Position numbers and translations under genes: made by a program
Shown: piece after piece, positions 42,278-50,388 of the stretch
How the letters are laid out: each line of letters opens with the position of its first letter
Numbering within the stretch: the stretch's first letter is position 1
Assembly (NCBI RefSeq): GCF_019357415.1
Contig: NZ_CP048410.1
Coordinates: 3,188,501 to 3,252,500 of the forward strand
Length of the DNA stretch: 64,000 nucleotides
Direction of reading: 5' to 3'
Source: Gramella sp. MT6
Lineage (GTDB): Bacteria; Bacteroidota; Bacteroidia; Flavobacteriales; Flavobacteriaceae
The notes under the pieces: generated by a model
Databases searched by the model: none
Told to the model about the DNA's origin: nothing
What the model saw: only the letters and a program-made list of their open reading frames with translations

Positions 42278-42700
42278 TTAGAGTTCTATACTCAAATAAC
42301 CTTTTTTCTGCAGCTGAAAATCATGCAGGATACCATTGTCCACAACTTCAAGTTCCTCTGGGATATCTTCTTTATTAACTTTAAACTTTTTTAAGGAGAA
42401 CCCACATACCACAATTTTCACGTGAGCTTTTTCAGCTTTTTCAATAAAGTCCATCATCACTTCTTTGTTTGTAAGTTCCTCTACGGTTTTTCCACAGATA
42501 ATCGCTTGGAAATCCCCGAAACTCTTCCCATCTTCTTCCGCCAGCGCTTCAGCGGTTAAAATAATTGGCTGAAGTTGGGGGATCTTTTTCGTAAGCACCA
42601 CATAATTATGTGAATGATCCTCTTGTTTGGATGTTTGTGCGTTTAGAGTATTCGAAAATGTGAGTGTTAAAAGAAATACTCCTAGAATTAGCTTTCTCAT
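42278..42700 (-). CDS. DsrE-family exported protein
   Basis: The 140-residue precursor has a signal peptide (1-21, LNAQ) and a DsrE/DsrF/YchN-like fold, with FGDFQAIICGKTVEELT and HVKIVVCGFSLKKF, including two Cys in typical strand-end positions. DsrE-like proteins bind or transfer sulfur (persulfide); exported ones are of unknown role. It starts two bases after the DoxX gene, so the two are one operon, suggesting a link to thiol or sulfide handling next to metal efflux. Confidence 0.75.
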   Translation of the reverse strand: MRKLILGVFLLTLTFSNTLNAQTSKQEDHSHNYVVLTKKIPQLQPIILTAEALAEEDGKSFGDFQAIICGKTVEELTNKEVMMDFIEKAEKAHVKIVVCGFSLKKFKVNKEDIPEELEVVDNGILHDFQLQKKGYLSIEL

Positions 42701-42702
42701 AA

Positions 42703-43104
42703 TTATTGTTTTTTAAATGTTTGAATATCGTTTAATATAAAAAATAGAAGTCCTCCTAATATGGCTATATTTTTAAAAAGAGGACCTAAAGTGTGAATTT
42801 GTCCTACCTGGACAGTTAAAGTAATTGGTATTATCACTGACGCCAGAGCTATTGCCGCCAATCGGGTTTTATAGCCGATAAGTAGGCAAAATCCGGCGAT
42901 CATCATAACAATTCCCGATATGATCACTAAATATTCAGGATTACCAAAGAAGTAGGCAATGCCTTTAAACCTCGCCTGGTCAATTCGATTTAGCGTTTTT
43001 TCCAGATTCAAAATATGGTTAAAACTCGCCACTAAAAATATTCCGCTAAGTAAAATGCGAAATAGCTGTACCGATCTATAGGATACAGAAATAGTTGCTT
43101 TCAT
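42703..43104 (-). CDS. DoxX-family membrane protein
   Basis: The ATG at 43104 gives 133 residues; a longer frame to 43161 starts with a doubtful leader. Four transmembrane helices (about 13-31, 57-75, 80-98 and 107-127) and the RILLSGIFLVASFNHIL motif are typical of DoxX/MauE-type proteins, which accompany quinone or thiol redox enzymes. It lies between a small exported protein and a DsrE-like gene, in the same orientation. The substrate is unknown. Confidence 0.78.
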   Translation of the reverse strand: MKATISVSYRSVQLFRILLSGIFLVASFNHILNLEKTLNRIDQARFKGIAYFFGNPEYLVIISGIVMMIAGFCLLIGYKTRLAAIALASVIIPITLTVQVGQIHTLGPLFKNIAILGGLLFFILNDIQTFKKQ

Positions 43105-43168
43105 ATAATTCAATAAAATTCGTGAATAAATAAGCCTGAAAAATATAATTTTCCAAACCATCTTAATG

Positions 43169-43543
43169 CTAAGACATTATTGAATATTTTGGAGGGGGAT
43201 ATAATTTTCTGGGATGTATGCTTATAACCAATGGCCTTACATATACAAATTCCCTAAAATCCAAATCCCTGATTTCAGGAATTTCTTTTTCTGCAATAAG
43301 TTGATAATTATTAGAACAGGTCCTAGCCAGTTTTAGTAACTGAACCGGAGAAGAGGATTTAAAATGTTCACCTGTTTCCTTAATATCATTATTTTTCTTT
43401 TCACAGAGAGGATTTAAAACTACTACCCTATCAGTACTGAGTAAAAAACTAAAAATATCAGTATCTACGGTGATCAATTTTCCCGAAAAAACCATCACCA
43501 GAAATATCGCTATGTATTGCTTTGCTAGCATAGAAGTTTTCAA
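43169..43543 (-). CDS. Small exported protein with Pro-rich tail, leading the DoxX/DsrE genes
   Basis: The 124-residue product has an N-terminal hydrophobic region (about 8-25) suiting a signal or anchor, and two Cys (LCEKK and RTCSNN). A C-terminus with PRKLYPPPKYSIMS carries three prolines. No family is recognised. It resembles the other small operon-leading proteins in this window only in size, export signal and Pro-Pro tail. The gap to the DoxX start is 64 bases. It is read away from a divergent gene with two palindromic sites between them. Confidence 0.55.
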   Translation of the reverse strand: MKTSMLAKQYIAIFLVMVFSGKLITVDTDIFSFLLSTDRVVVLNPLCEKKNNDIKETGEHFKSSSPVQLLKLARTCSNNYQLIAEKEIPEIRDLDFREFVYVRPLVISIHPRKLYPPPKYSIMS

Positions 43544-43569
43544 ATATATAGGAATTAAATACTACTCCA

Positions 43570-43622
43570 TGTAACCTTTGTTACACTTGAAAATTCCTTG
43601 ATTTTATGTAACAATCGTTACG
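43570..43622. promoter_or_regulatory. Two GTAAC-N4-GTTAC sites between divergent genes
   Basis: TGTAAC-CTTT-GTTACA (43570-43585) is a perfect palindrome, and TGTAAC-AATC-GTTACG (43607-43622) is a second, nearly perfect one. Centres are 37 bases apart. The second is centred about 43 bases before the predicted start of the DUF302 transcript, a position typical of activation by CRP/FNR-family proteins. The motif resembles, from memory, the HcpR-type site proposed for nitrosative/anaerobic control. Confidence 0.6.
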
Positions 43623-43643
43623 TTAAGAGTTTTTATATCTTCT

Positions 43644-43651
43644 TATCTTTA
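43644..43651 (+). promoter_or_regulatory. -7 box TATCTTTA of the DUF302 gene
   Basis: TATCTTTA matches TAnnTTTG at seven of eight positions counting the wobble bases. Transcription would start near 43658, after the ATG at 43651, which supports the downstream ATG at 43675 as the true start. Confidence 0.55.
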
Positions 43652-43674
43652 TGGGGAATAAAAAAATATCAGTT

Positions 43675-44061
43675 ATGGAATATTATTTTAACAAGACTAT
43701 TACGGGAGAATTTGAAGAAGTAATTGAAAAAGTTACCGAGGAATTGGAAAAGGAAGGTTTTGGGGTACTAACTGAAATAAATGTCACCGAAACCCTTAAG
43801 AAAAAACTTGATGTAGATTTTAAAAAGTATCGCATTCTAGGTGCCTGTAACGCTCCTTATGCCCACAAAGCCTTGAAAGCAGAAGATAAAATTGGCACCA
43901 TGTTACCTTGTAATGTAATTGTCCAGGAAATAGAAAAAGAAAAAATTGAAGTCACCGCAGTAAATCCAATGGCTTCTATGCAGGCGGTAAAGAATAAAGA
44001 CTTAAAACAGATCGCTACAGAAATTGGAGATAAATTAAAGCAAGTAATAGCAAAAATATAA
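43675..44061 (+). CDS. DUF302-domain protein
   Basis: The 128-residue protein begins MEYYFNKTITGEFEEVIEKVTEELEKEGFGVLTEINV and contains the DUF302 core with KYRILGACNAPYAHKALKAE and the late NPMASM segment. DUF302 proteins are small cytoplasmic alpha/beta proteins of uncertain function, found with sulfur-oxidation, DsrE or metal genes in many bacteria. Here it is divergent from a DoxX/DsrE operon and has two palindromic operators in front, suggesting redox or NO/sulfide-responsive control. No signal peptide is present. Confidence 0.85.
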   Translation: MEYYFNKTITGEFEEVIEKVTEELEKEGFGVLTEINVTETLKKKLDVDFKKYRILGACNAPYAHKALKAEDKIGTMLPCNVIVQEIEKEKIEVTAVNPMASMQAVKNKDLKQIATEIGDKLKQVIAKI

Positions 44062-44159
44062 TTTTTCAATTATATAAAGATTGAAAGAAAAAATCCAGCC
44101 AAAAAGAAAGATGAAAAACCAGAATTATACTGAAAGTCAACATACCGCATAATGTATAA

Positions 44160-44276
44160 GTCGGCGGGTATGGTTCTCAACCATTTTCTGAAATTTTAGA
44201 TAACGTAAGGGGAGCCTTAAAAAAAAGAGAGTTTAATATTCTTTTTACACAGAATCTGCAAATCGATTATTTTTAG
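44160..44276 (+). pseudogene. Second DUF302 copy, fragment
   Basis: After a TAA, a short open stretch encodes GYGSQPFSEILDNVRGALKKREFNILFTQNL, which matches the first helix and strand of DUF302 (compare EFEEVIEKVTEELEKEGFGVLTEINV in the intact gene). A TAG ends it, and the rest of the domain is missing. A short frame from an ATG at 44111 (MKNQNYTESQHTA) may be its displaced start. The DNA between 44062 and 44376 otherwise holds nothing recognisable. Confidence 0.45.
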
Positions 44277-44376
44277 ACCTGAAGTTGGAAAACATAAGAA
44301 TATTAAAAATTTCTGTTTCAAAATATTAGCACGAATTTTTCTTCCAAGTTAATCATGTGAAGTCTAGAAAGAATCA

Positions 44377-44580
44377 CTAACCCTCCAAATCATAAAACCA
44401 TTCATCGGCCTTCATGATTCCCTCTTTTATGGCGTTCTGCCTAGTATAATCTATTTCTATAACCAGTTTTTTGGCAATTTTTATTGCTTTTCCTTTTACT
44501 TCAGGATGGAGGTCATCTAAACTTGTTTTAAATTCTACGAAAGTCCATTCCATAATTTCATTTAATTCTAAAGAAGTCAT
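44377..44580 (-). CDS. Small acidic/helical protein, paralogue of its upstream neighbour
   Basis: A 67-residue protein, helical in composition, with the segment NAIKEGIMKADEWFYDLEG near its end. The upstream gene's product has EAIERGITKAEIA at the same place, so the two are distant paralogues. The start overlaps the upstream stop by four bases (ATGA), indicating coupled translation. No family was recognised; small proteins with an AI-x-x-G-I-x-KAE motif occur in Bacteroidota. A toxin-antitoxin role is possible but unsupported. Confidence 0.6.
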   Translation of the reverse strand: MTSLELNEIMEWTFVEFKTSLDDLHPEVKGKAIKIAKKLVIEIDYTRQNAIKEGIMKADEWFYDLEG

Positions 44581-44750
44581 AATTTTCTATTGGCTATTTC
44601 AGCCTTAGTTATTCCACGCTCAATAGCCTCTTCTTTGGAACAATTTTTATTCAAATGGAAATCCCTTGCATGTTTCAATGCTACCGCTCTAATATTTTCA
44701 TCTAGCGAATTGAGCCTCTCCTGGTAATCCTTAAATATATCCTCCTTCAT
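44577..44750 (-). CDS. 57-residue helical protein, first of a coupled paralogous pair
   Basis: The frame runs from ATG 44748-44750 to TGA 44577-44579 and encodes MKEDIFKDYQERLNSLDEN followed by ALKHARDFHLNKNCSKEEAIERGITKAEIANRKL. A purine-rich start (ATGAAGGAGG) and overlap with the next gene support it. Charge and helix content are like the downstream paralogue. Function is unknown. Confidence 0.6.
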   Translation of the reverse strand: MKEDIFKDYQERLNSLDENIRAVALKHARDFHLNKNCSKEEAIERGITKAEIANRKL

Positions 44751-45072
44751 TTTTTAAAATAGTTTTAGAACTAAAAAGACCATAGTTAATATATATACTC
44801 TGCATCACACACAAAAAATTGCCAGCGGAGAAACCGGCTTATCCAAATTACTGCTATTATTTCCGTGCAAATTCCTAAATCTACCATGGTTTCAACTTTA
44901 TGATACGTAAGACGAAGTGTGCACATTGATTTCTTAATTTTGCCATTGTAACTAATAAGAAGATTCCTGGAACCATCTATCTCTGTATGCAACAAGCAGG
45001 CACGAGGCAAGCCGTAGAGGAATTTTATAGATTAAATATTTTACAGATTTTTTCTTTCTGTTTGCACCATTT
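44751..45072. other. Intergenic region, no recognised gene
   Basis: Minus-strand open frames at 44786-45010 and 44952-45161 were examined; they lack family-like segments, and the second runs into the CDF gene in another frame. The region between the CDF operon end and the small coupled genes therefore has no called gene. Confidence 0.5.
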
Positions 45073-45705
45073 TTAATTCGTATTATATTCAATGTTTCTG
45101 GCTTTATTGAAAGCTTCCCAACCTTCTTTGGCTGCATAGGGAACAATAAGCAGTGCTGCAACCGGGTCTGCCCACCACCAGCCTAGCCAATTGACCAGCA
45201 GTAATCCTGCAAGTACTACCACAGTTTGGTACAAACAAATAAAAGTGTCTTTAGCATCGGCCAGCATAGCCGGACTGTCCAATTTATTTCCGTATTTTCT
45301 TTTGTAATAGATTAAAATAGGATTAACTACCAATGAAACAAGCAAGATGATTAAACCCAATGTACTCCAACGTGCCGTTTCTTGATTGACTAGCTTTGTG
45401 ATTGAATCATAGGAAATAAAAAGGCAAACCAGTGTAAAAGATGCTGCAATAACATATAATGTAATTTTCTTACGACGCTTAACCTTTTTCTCTTCTATGC
45501 CGTTAAGCTCGCCGTGCAACCGCCAGCCCAAAGTTGCTGCGCTTATTACTTCTATGGTGCTATCCAGTGCCCATCCTATGAGTGCAGAACTATTTGCAGT
45601 TATTCCAGCAATAAGTGAAATGACCACTTCTATCGTGTCGTAAATGACATTCCATATTTGAAGTGTTCTTGCTTGTTTAAGATTCTTTTTTCTTGATGAT
45701 TCCAT
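45073..45705 (-). CDS. CDF-type cation transporter (210 aa)
   Basis: About five to six transmembrane helices, with GWALDSTIEV in helix 2 and LADAKDT in helix 5, the positions of metal-binding acidic residues in cation diffusion facilitators. It lacks the long cytoplasmic C-terminal domain that most CDF proteins use to dimerise, ending just after the last helix. It may export zinc, cadmium or cobalt together with the CDF and P-type ATPase genes upstream (84-base gap). Specificity is unknown. Confidence 0.75.
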   Translation of the reverse strand: MESSRKKNLKQARTLQIWNVIYDTIEVVISLIAGITANSSALIGWALDSTIEVISAATLGWRLHGELNGIEEKKVKRRKKITLYVIAASFTLVCLFISYDSITKLVNQETARWSTLGLIILLVSLVVNPILIYYKRKYGNKLDSPAMLADAKDTFICLYQTVVVLAGLLLVNWLGWWWADPVAALLIVPYAAKEGWEAFNKARNIEYNTN

Positions 45706-45789
45706 ATTTAATTCGTCTGTATAGTTCCCACTTTTTTCATTTTTTTCATTAAGTAATAGGCATTTTGATAGATGATTTTTTTTCCGGAT

Positions 45790-46581
45790 TTACCTTGATA
45801 ATTTCAATATTTTAATCGCCCCACGCATCACAAATGTGAAGACAATAGCGCCAATGATCAAATCTGGCCATTTACTTCCTAAAAAATAAACCAAAACACC
45901 CGCCAAAATTACTCCGCCGTTCACGATAATATCATTTGAAGTAAAAATGGCACTGGCTTGCATGTGGACTTCGTTACTTTTAGCCTTGTTGATTAGCCAT
46001 AATGAGATTAAGTTTCCAGCAAGTGCCAAAGAAGAAATAATAATCATCCACTGGAATAAAGGAGTTTCACTACTCATAAAAAACCTGCGCAAGACTTCTG
46101 TAAATCCAAGAGTCGCCAGTAACATTTGAAAGTACCCACTAAATTTTGCGACCTTCTTTTTTCTTGAAACTGCACCACCTACTGCAAATAAACTCAGCGC
46201 ATATACTATCGAATCTGCCAGCATATCAAGAGAATCTGCAATAAGGCCCATCGAAAAAGATATCCAACCCGTAATCATTTCAACAAGAAAAAACCCAAAA
46301 TTAATACCCAACACCCACCAAAGAATATTTTTTTGATTGGTTTCGTTTTCCCTAACTGGAACTTCCGCCTCTTCTGATCCTATAAATTTATCGCCTAATT
46401 TTAATTCTGAAATCGAGGAATGAATAGCCTCAATCCCTTCTCGATGATACACTTCAAGTTTTCGATTGGGAATATCAAAGTCTAGATGTTTTATCTGTTC
46501 ATAAGATTCCAGTTTCATCCTAATCATCTGTTCCTCGGAAGGGCAGTCCATTTGACTGACTATAAAAGTGCTTTTGTTCAT
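45790..46581 (-). CDS. CDF-type cation transporter with N-terminal HMA-like domain
   Basis: The 263-residue protein starts with an HMA-like domain (1-70) in which the usual CxxC is MDCPSEEQ, so Cys, Asp and Glu could be ligands. A CDF membrane part (about 85-260) follows, with DSLDMLADS in helix 2 and SNDIIVNGG in helix 5. It overlaps the P-type ATPase gene by four bases and is translationally coupled to it. Export of zinc-like metals is likely. The fused sensing or delivery domain is a Bacteroidota variant. Confidence 0.8.
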   Translation of the reverse strand: MNKSTFIVSQMDCPSEEQMIRMKLESYEQIKHLDFDIPNRKLEVYHREGIEAIHSSISELKLGDKFIGSEEAEVPVRENETNQKNILWWVLGINFGFFLVEMITGWISFSMGLIADSLDMLADSIVYALSLFAVGGAVSRKKKVAKFSGYFQMLLATLGFTEVLRRFFMSSETPLFQWMIIISSLALAGNLISLWLINKAKSNEVHMQASAIFTSNDIIVNGGVILAGVLVYFLGSKWPDLIIGAIVFTFVMRGAIKILKLSR

Positions 46582-49124
46582 TTTTTATAGGCTAAAAGTC
46601 TTAAAGCGTTGAAAACTACCAGAAGTGTGGAACCTTCATGTATAACTACCGCCACTCCAATGTTAGCGAAACCAAAAATGGTAGCAGGGATAAGCAGAGC
46701 TACAATTCCCAGACTTACCCAAAGGTTCTGCTTGATTATAGCCTTTGCCTTTCTACTCAGTCCAATGGCAAAGGGCAGGGTTTCCAATTTATCGGCCATT
46801 AGGGCAATATCTGCGGTTTCCAGGGCAACATCGCTACCAGCAGCTCCCATAGCTATTCCTACGGTGCTATTTGCCATGGCAGGGGCATCGTTCACACCAT
46901 CACCTACCATTGCTACCTTAGATTCTTTTTCTTTTAGTTTTTTTATGGCTTCCACCTTTTCTTCCGGCAGTAAACTACCCCAGGCATCGGTCAATCCTAT
47001 TTCTTCTGCTACTGCGTCTGCTACCTTCTGGTTATCACCGGTAAGCATGATCATTCGTTTAATTCCTATTTTCTTCAATTCAGAAAGGGTCCTTTTGGCT
47101 GCCTCCCGGGGGGTATCCATTAAAGCAAGGATGCCTATATATTCTTCATTCTTACGAAGAAGCATCGTTGTGTTTCCACCACCTTCAAGATCTCGTACTT
47201 TAGTAGTTATTTCTTCTGATGGAATAGTATCATTTAGTTCTTCGTATAGATCCAAATTACCAACATAGATCTTATCATTTCCCAATGTTGCTTTAATACC
47301 TTTTCCTAACACGGCTTCCAGATTGGAGGCATCCGGGATTTCCTCGCCTTCCATCCGCTCCTTTCCATCGCGAACTACAGCTTTTGCCAGGGGATGATCA
47401 CTCAAACTTTCCACAGCTACTGCAATTTTGAGAAGTTCATTTTCTGAAATATCCCCAAGTGGTACTACTTGCGTAAGTTTTGGCTTTCCTTCCGTTAGAG
47501 TCCCGGTCTTATCAAAGGCGAGGGCGGTCAATTCTCCCAGATCCTCTAGTGGTCGGCCTCCTTTAATTAATACCCCACCACGGGCCGCTCTGGCCACTCC
47601 ACTTAATACAGCACTCGGGGTCGAGATTGCCAACGCACAGGGACTTGCAGCTACCAGTACCGCCATTGCCCTGTAAAAGCTGGCGCTAAAGGGTTCGTCA
47701 ATAACTAAGAAAGCGAATAAAAGAGCTCCGACCAAAATAAGGACGGACGGCACAAAATATTTTTCGAATTTATCGGTCAGCAACTGGGTAGGTGATTTTT
47801 GGGTCTGGGCTTCATTAACCAATTTGACCAGCCTTGACAATGTAGAATCCTTGGCTGCTTTGATCACTTTAATTTCCAAAGTATTGTTCCCATTGATAGT
47901 TCCGGCAAAAACGCGGTTTTCATCTTTGATATCATCTACCTCTGAGTAATCCTTCTCAACATCTTCTACGGGAATTTTATCTACCGGTACACTCTCCCCG
48001 GTTATTGGAGCCTGGTTTACACTACTCTGCCCATCTACAACTACGCCATCTGCGGATATTTTACTATTAGGTTTCACCACAATGATATCCCCAATATTGA
48101 GTTTTTCGATACCAACTTCTTCCGTTTTACCATTTTTTTTAACCAAAGCTGTTTTAGGTGCCAATTCTGCCAATGCGGCTATAGATTTTCGTGCTTTGTT
48201 CATCGCATAATGCTCCAGGGCATGTCCCAGGCTAAAGAGAAATAATAACAAAGCACCTTCAGCCCATTCCCCTAGTATAGCTGCTCCAATAGCAGCGACC
48301 AGCATTAGAAAATCAATTTCAAAACCACCTTTGGCCACTGTTTCCACAGCTTCTTTCGCGGTATAAAAGCCACCAAAGAAATAGGCTCCAATATAAAGTG
48401 CAAGGCTAACCCATTGGGGAACTGAATCTACAAAGGATAATCCAAAACCTATCCCTAGTAAAACACCACAAATAATGGCAAATATAAGTTCTGTATTTTT
48501 TCCAAAAATACCTCCGTGGGAGTGTAAATGTTCTTCCCCGGCTCCGTGACTATCACCCTCTTTATGATTCAGTTCATCTTCATCTTCATGTTGGTGTTTC
48601 TGACTCATCTTATTTTTTTCATTTAATTCGTCAGAGGTTTTTTCCGAGGATTTAAAACCGTTCTTATGGCCAGAGGAGCTTTTTTTAACTTGTAGGTTTT
48701 CCTTTTCAAGCCTTGTATTTATGGCTTCAAAACTGGTCTCACGCTTATCATATTCTAAACGGATCATTCCTCCGGCATTGGCGGAAGCTTCCAAAACGCC
48801 TTCGATATTCAGCAGACTCTTTTCTATAGTTCTTGCATGGCGGGTATGTCTAATCCCCTCAACCTCTAAAAGAAAGTGGCCATATTTTTCCGTAATTTCT
48901 GCCCCGGCATTTTCAGCCAAAGATTGAATTCGGTCAATAGAGATAATGTCCGGATCATAATGAAAGCACAGTTGTGGCACCGTATCTTCCTGATCATCTA
49001 CTATATGTACTTTTTCAAGACCCTCTTTAGCCTCTAATCCAGCAATGAGCCTTTGCACACAAGTATCTTTTTCATTTGGCACCTGAGGTAGCAATACCGG
49101 AATTTTTAGTTGTAGCTTTTTCAT
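46578..49124 (-). CDS. Heavy-metal P1B-type ATPase (Zn/Cd/Co type)
   Basis: The 848-residue pump has the phosphorylation motif DKTGTLTEGKP, the TGES loop (APITGESVPVDK), the membrane motif SPCALAIS typical of Zn/Cd/Pb or Cu subclasses, and GDGVNDAPA. Before the first membrane helix are two HMA-like units without CxxC (one has HTRH at 93-96) and a His/Glu/Asp-rich linker (about 172-205). The SPC motif with such a linker favours Zn2+/Cd2+/Co2+ export. It is coupled to the CDF gene and follows the STAS-like gene by four bases. Confidence 0.88.
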   Translation of the reverse strand: MKKLQLKIPVLLPQVPNEKDTCVQRLIAGLEAKEGLEKVHIVDDQEDTVPQLCFHYDPDIISIDRIQSLAENAGAEITEKYGHFLLEVEGIRHTRHARTIEKSLLNIEGVLEASANAGGMIRLEYDKRETSFEAINTRLEKENLQVKKSSSGHKNGFKSSEKTSDELNEKNKMSQKHQHEDEDELNHKEGDSHGAGEEHLHSHGGIFGKNTELIFAIICGVLLGIGFGLSFVDSVPQWVSLALYIGAYFFGGFYTAKEAVETVAKGGFEIDFLMLVAAIGAAILGEWAEGALLLFLFSLGHALEHYAMNKARKSIAALAELAPKTALVKKNGKTEEVGIEKLNIGDIIVVKPNSKISADGVVVDGQSSVNQAPITGESVPVDKIPVEDVEKDYSEVDDIKDENRVFAGTINGNNTLEIKVIKAAKDSTLSRLVKLVNEAQTQKSPTQLLTDKFEKYFVPSVLILVGALLFAFLVIDEPFSASFYRAMAVLVAASPCALAISTPSAVLSGVARAARGGVLIKGGRPLEDLGELTALAFDKTGTLTEGKPKLTQVVPLGDISENELLKIAVAVESLSDHPLAKAVVRDGKERMEGEEIPDASNLEAVLGKGIKATLGNDKIYVGNLDLYEELNDTIPSEEITTKVRDLEGGGNTTMLLRKNEEYIGILALMDTPREAAKRTLSELKKIGIKRMIMLTGDNQKVADAVAEEIGLTDAWGSLLPEEKVEAIKKLKEKESKVAMVGDGVNDAPAMANSTVGIAMGAAGSDVALETADIALMADKLETLPFAIGLSRKAKAIIKQNLWVSLGIVALLIPATIFGFANIGVAVVIHEGSTLLVVFNALRLLAYKK

Positions 49125-49128
49125 ATCC

Positions 49129-49488
49129 CTATTGGTTTAATATCCAACTTTTAGCTTCTTCCTTTTCATTAAGGTCGAAATATTTAACTTCCGAGCTTGT
49201 AAAAAAATCAGTGGCTTTAGCAGCCCATTGCTGCCATTCTTTTTCACCCACAAAGGCCATTTTTCCATAATCTGAAATATGGGCGGTATCAACTTTTAAA
49301 TCTTCCCATAAGCCTTTGAGATCGTAGCCCTTAAAGTTAACTAGTTCAAAAAAGAAATCCACCTTATTTCCATTTTTGACAATATTATGTATCAAAGGAT
49401 GGATTTTCTCTACATCCTCTTTAGTAATCTTACCGCTTATTGAAGCGGATATCAAATTGCTTTTTTCGACATTTTTGATTCGTATCAT
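49129..49488 (-). CDS. SpoIIAA/STAS-like protein (119 aa)
   Basis: The product has the SpoIIAA-like layout: an N-terminal strand pair (SNLISASISGKITKEDVEKI), the middle FFFELVNFKGYDLKGLWED and a C-terminal MAFVGEKEWQQWAAKAT with a FDLNEKEEAKSWI helix. Such proteins of the DUF3478/SpoIIAA-like group are common beside metal transporters in Bacteroidota, role unknown. It overlaps the upstream Fur-like gene by four bases. Confidence 0.75.
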   Translation of the reverse strand: MIRIKNVEKSNLISASISGKITKEDVEKIHPLIHNIVKNGNKVDFFFELVNFKGYDLKGLWEDLKVDTAHISDYGKMAFVGEKEWQQWAAKATDFFTSSEVKYFDLNEKEEAKSWILNQ

Positions 49489-49949
49489 TGTTTTAACTTT
49501 TTATGAGCAGATTGGTCTATGTTATATTTCAGCTTCTTTGCTTTGAGGCAATTTGCACATGCCCCCTTCAAAACTAAATTTACTTCGGTTATTTCGTATT
49601 TGTCAGGTAAATTTTCCTGTGGAACTTTATTGGGTAAACAGAAGGTTTTGCTGCAATTCATACAGTGAAGGTGTAAGTGTAGATCCAGCGAATTCTTATC
49701 AGAATATGCATATTTTGCGATAGCCGTACCGTCATCAATTTGATGTATAATCCCTTTCTTTTGAAATAATTTTATACTCCGATAAATTGTTGTTCTATCC
49801 CCAGTATGTTCGCTTTTTTTTATGAAAGCCGTTTCTATTTCTCTTAATGTTACAGCATAAAACTTCCTCTTAAGATATTTATATATAAATAATCTCATTT
49901 TGGTAGGTCTAATCCCGTTGTTTTTAAGTGTTATTTCGGCCTTGGTCAT
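49485..49949 (-). CDS. Fur-family regulator (second of a tandem pair)
   Basis: With the ATG at 49949 the protein has 154 residues. A winged-helix N-terminus (NNGIRPTKMRLFIYKYL, TTIYRSIKLFQKKGIIHQIDDG) is followed by a metal/dimer domain (HLHLHCMNCSKTFCLP, CANC). The His cluster and two CxxC pairs fit a zinc-structural, metal-sensing Fur/Zur-like protein. It follows the first Fur-like gene by 10 bases. With its partner it may control the surrounding Zn-type operon. Confidence 0.82.
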   Translation of the reverse strand: MTKAEITLKNNGIRPTKMRLFIYKYLKRKFYAVTLREIETAFIKKSEHTGDRTTIYRSIKLFQKKGIIHQIDDGTAIAKYAYSDKNSLDLHLHLHCMNCSKTFCLPNKVPQENLPDKYEITEVNLVLKGACANCLKAKKLKYNIDQSAHKKLKQ

Positions 49950-49959
49950 TTTTATAAAA

Positions 49960-50385
49960 TTAAACACCACTACATTTCTCACATATTCCCTTTACTACCA
50001 GGTTTACATTTTCTGGCATATATCCCTCTGGCAGATTAATATGTGGAATCTTATGATCGGTCAAACAAACAGTCTCATCACAATTATTACAATGAAAGTG
50101 GATGTGTAAGTCCTGTTCTACTTCGCAATTACAGTCACTTTCACAGAGCGCATATTTTGGTATGCCTGTGCCATCATCTATTTGATGTACAATGTCCTTT
50201 GCTTCAAATGTGCGTATTGTTCGAGATAATGTAGCCCGATCTGCTTTTCCAAAGGCATTTTCAATTTCGGTAAGGGTTACAGCCCGATCTTTTTTCGCCA
50301 TAAATTTATAGATCAAGATACGCATGGCTGTTGGCCGAACTTCATGTGCCTCTAAAATTTTTTCGATATCACTCATTTTCATCAT
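49960..50385 (-). CDS. Fur-family regulator (first of a tandem pair)
   Basis: A 141-residue Fur/Zur-like protein with a winged helix (RPTAMRILIYKFMAKKDRAVTLTEIENAF) and a metal domain (CESDCNCE, DLHIHFHCNNCDETVCL, ICEKC). It is similar to but distinct from the downstream copy. Extra cysteines (DCNC) could form another ligand set. The start lies three bases after the stop of the PII-like gene. An uncertain start at the third codon does not matter. Confidence 0.85.
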   Translation of the reverse strand: MMKMSDIEKILEAHEVRPTAMRILIYKFMAKKDRAVTLTEIENAFGKADRATLSRTIRTFEAKDIVHQIDDGTGIPKYALCESDCNCEVEQDLHIHFHCNNCDETVCLTDHKIPHINLPEGYMPENVNLVVKGICEKCSGV

Positions 50386-50388
50386 TAT

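Noticed and set aside
44786..45161. Two minus-strand frames in the gap before the CDF genes.
   Set aside because: Composition is not protein-like, they overlap each other or the CDF gene in another frame, and no homologous segment was recognised.
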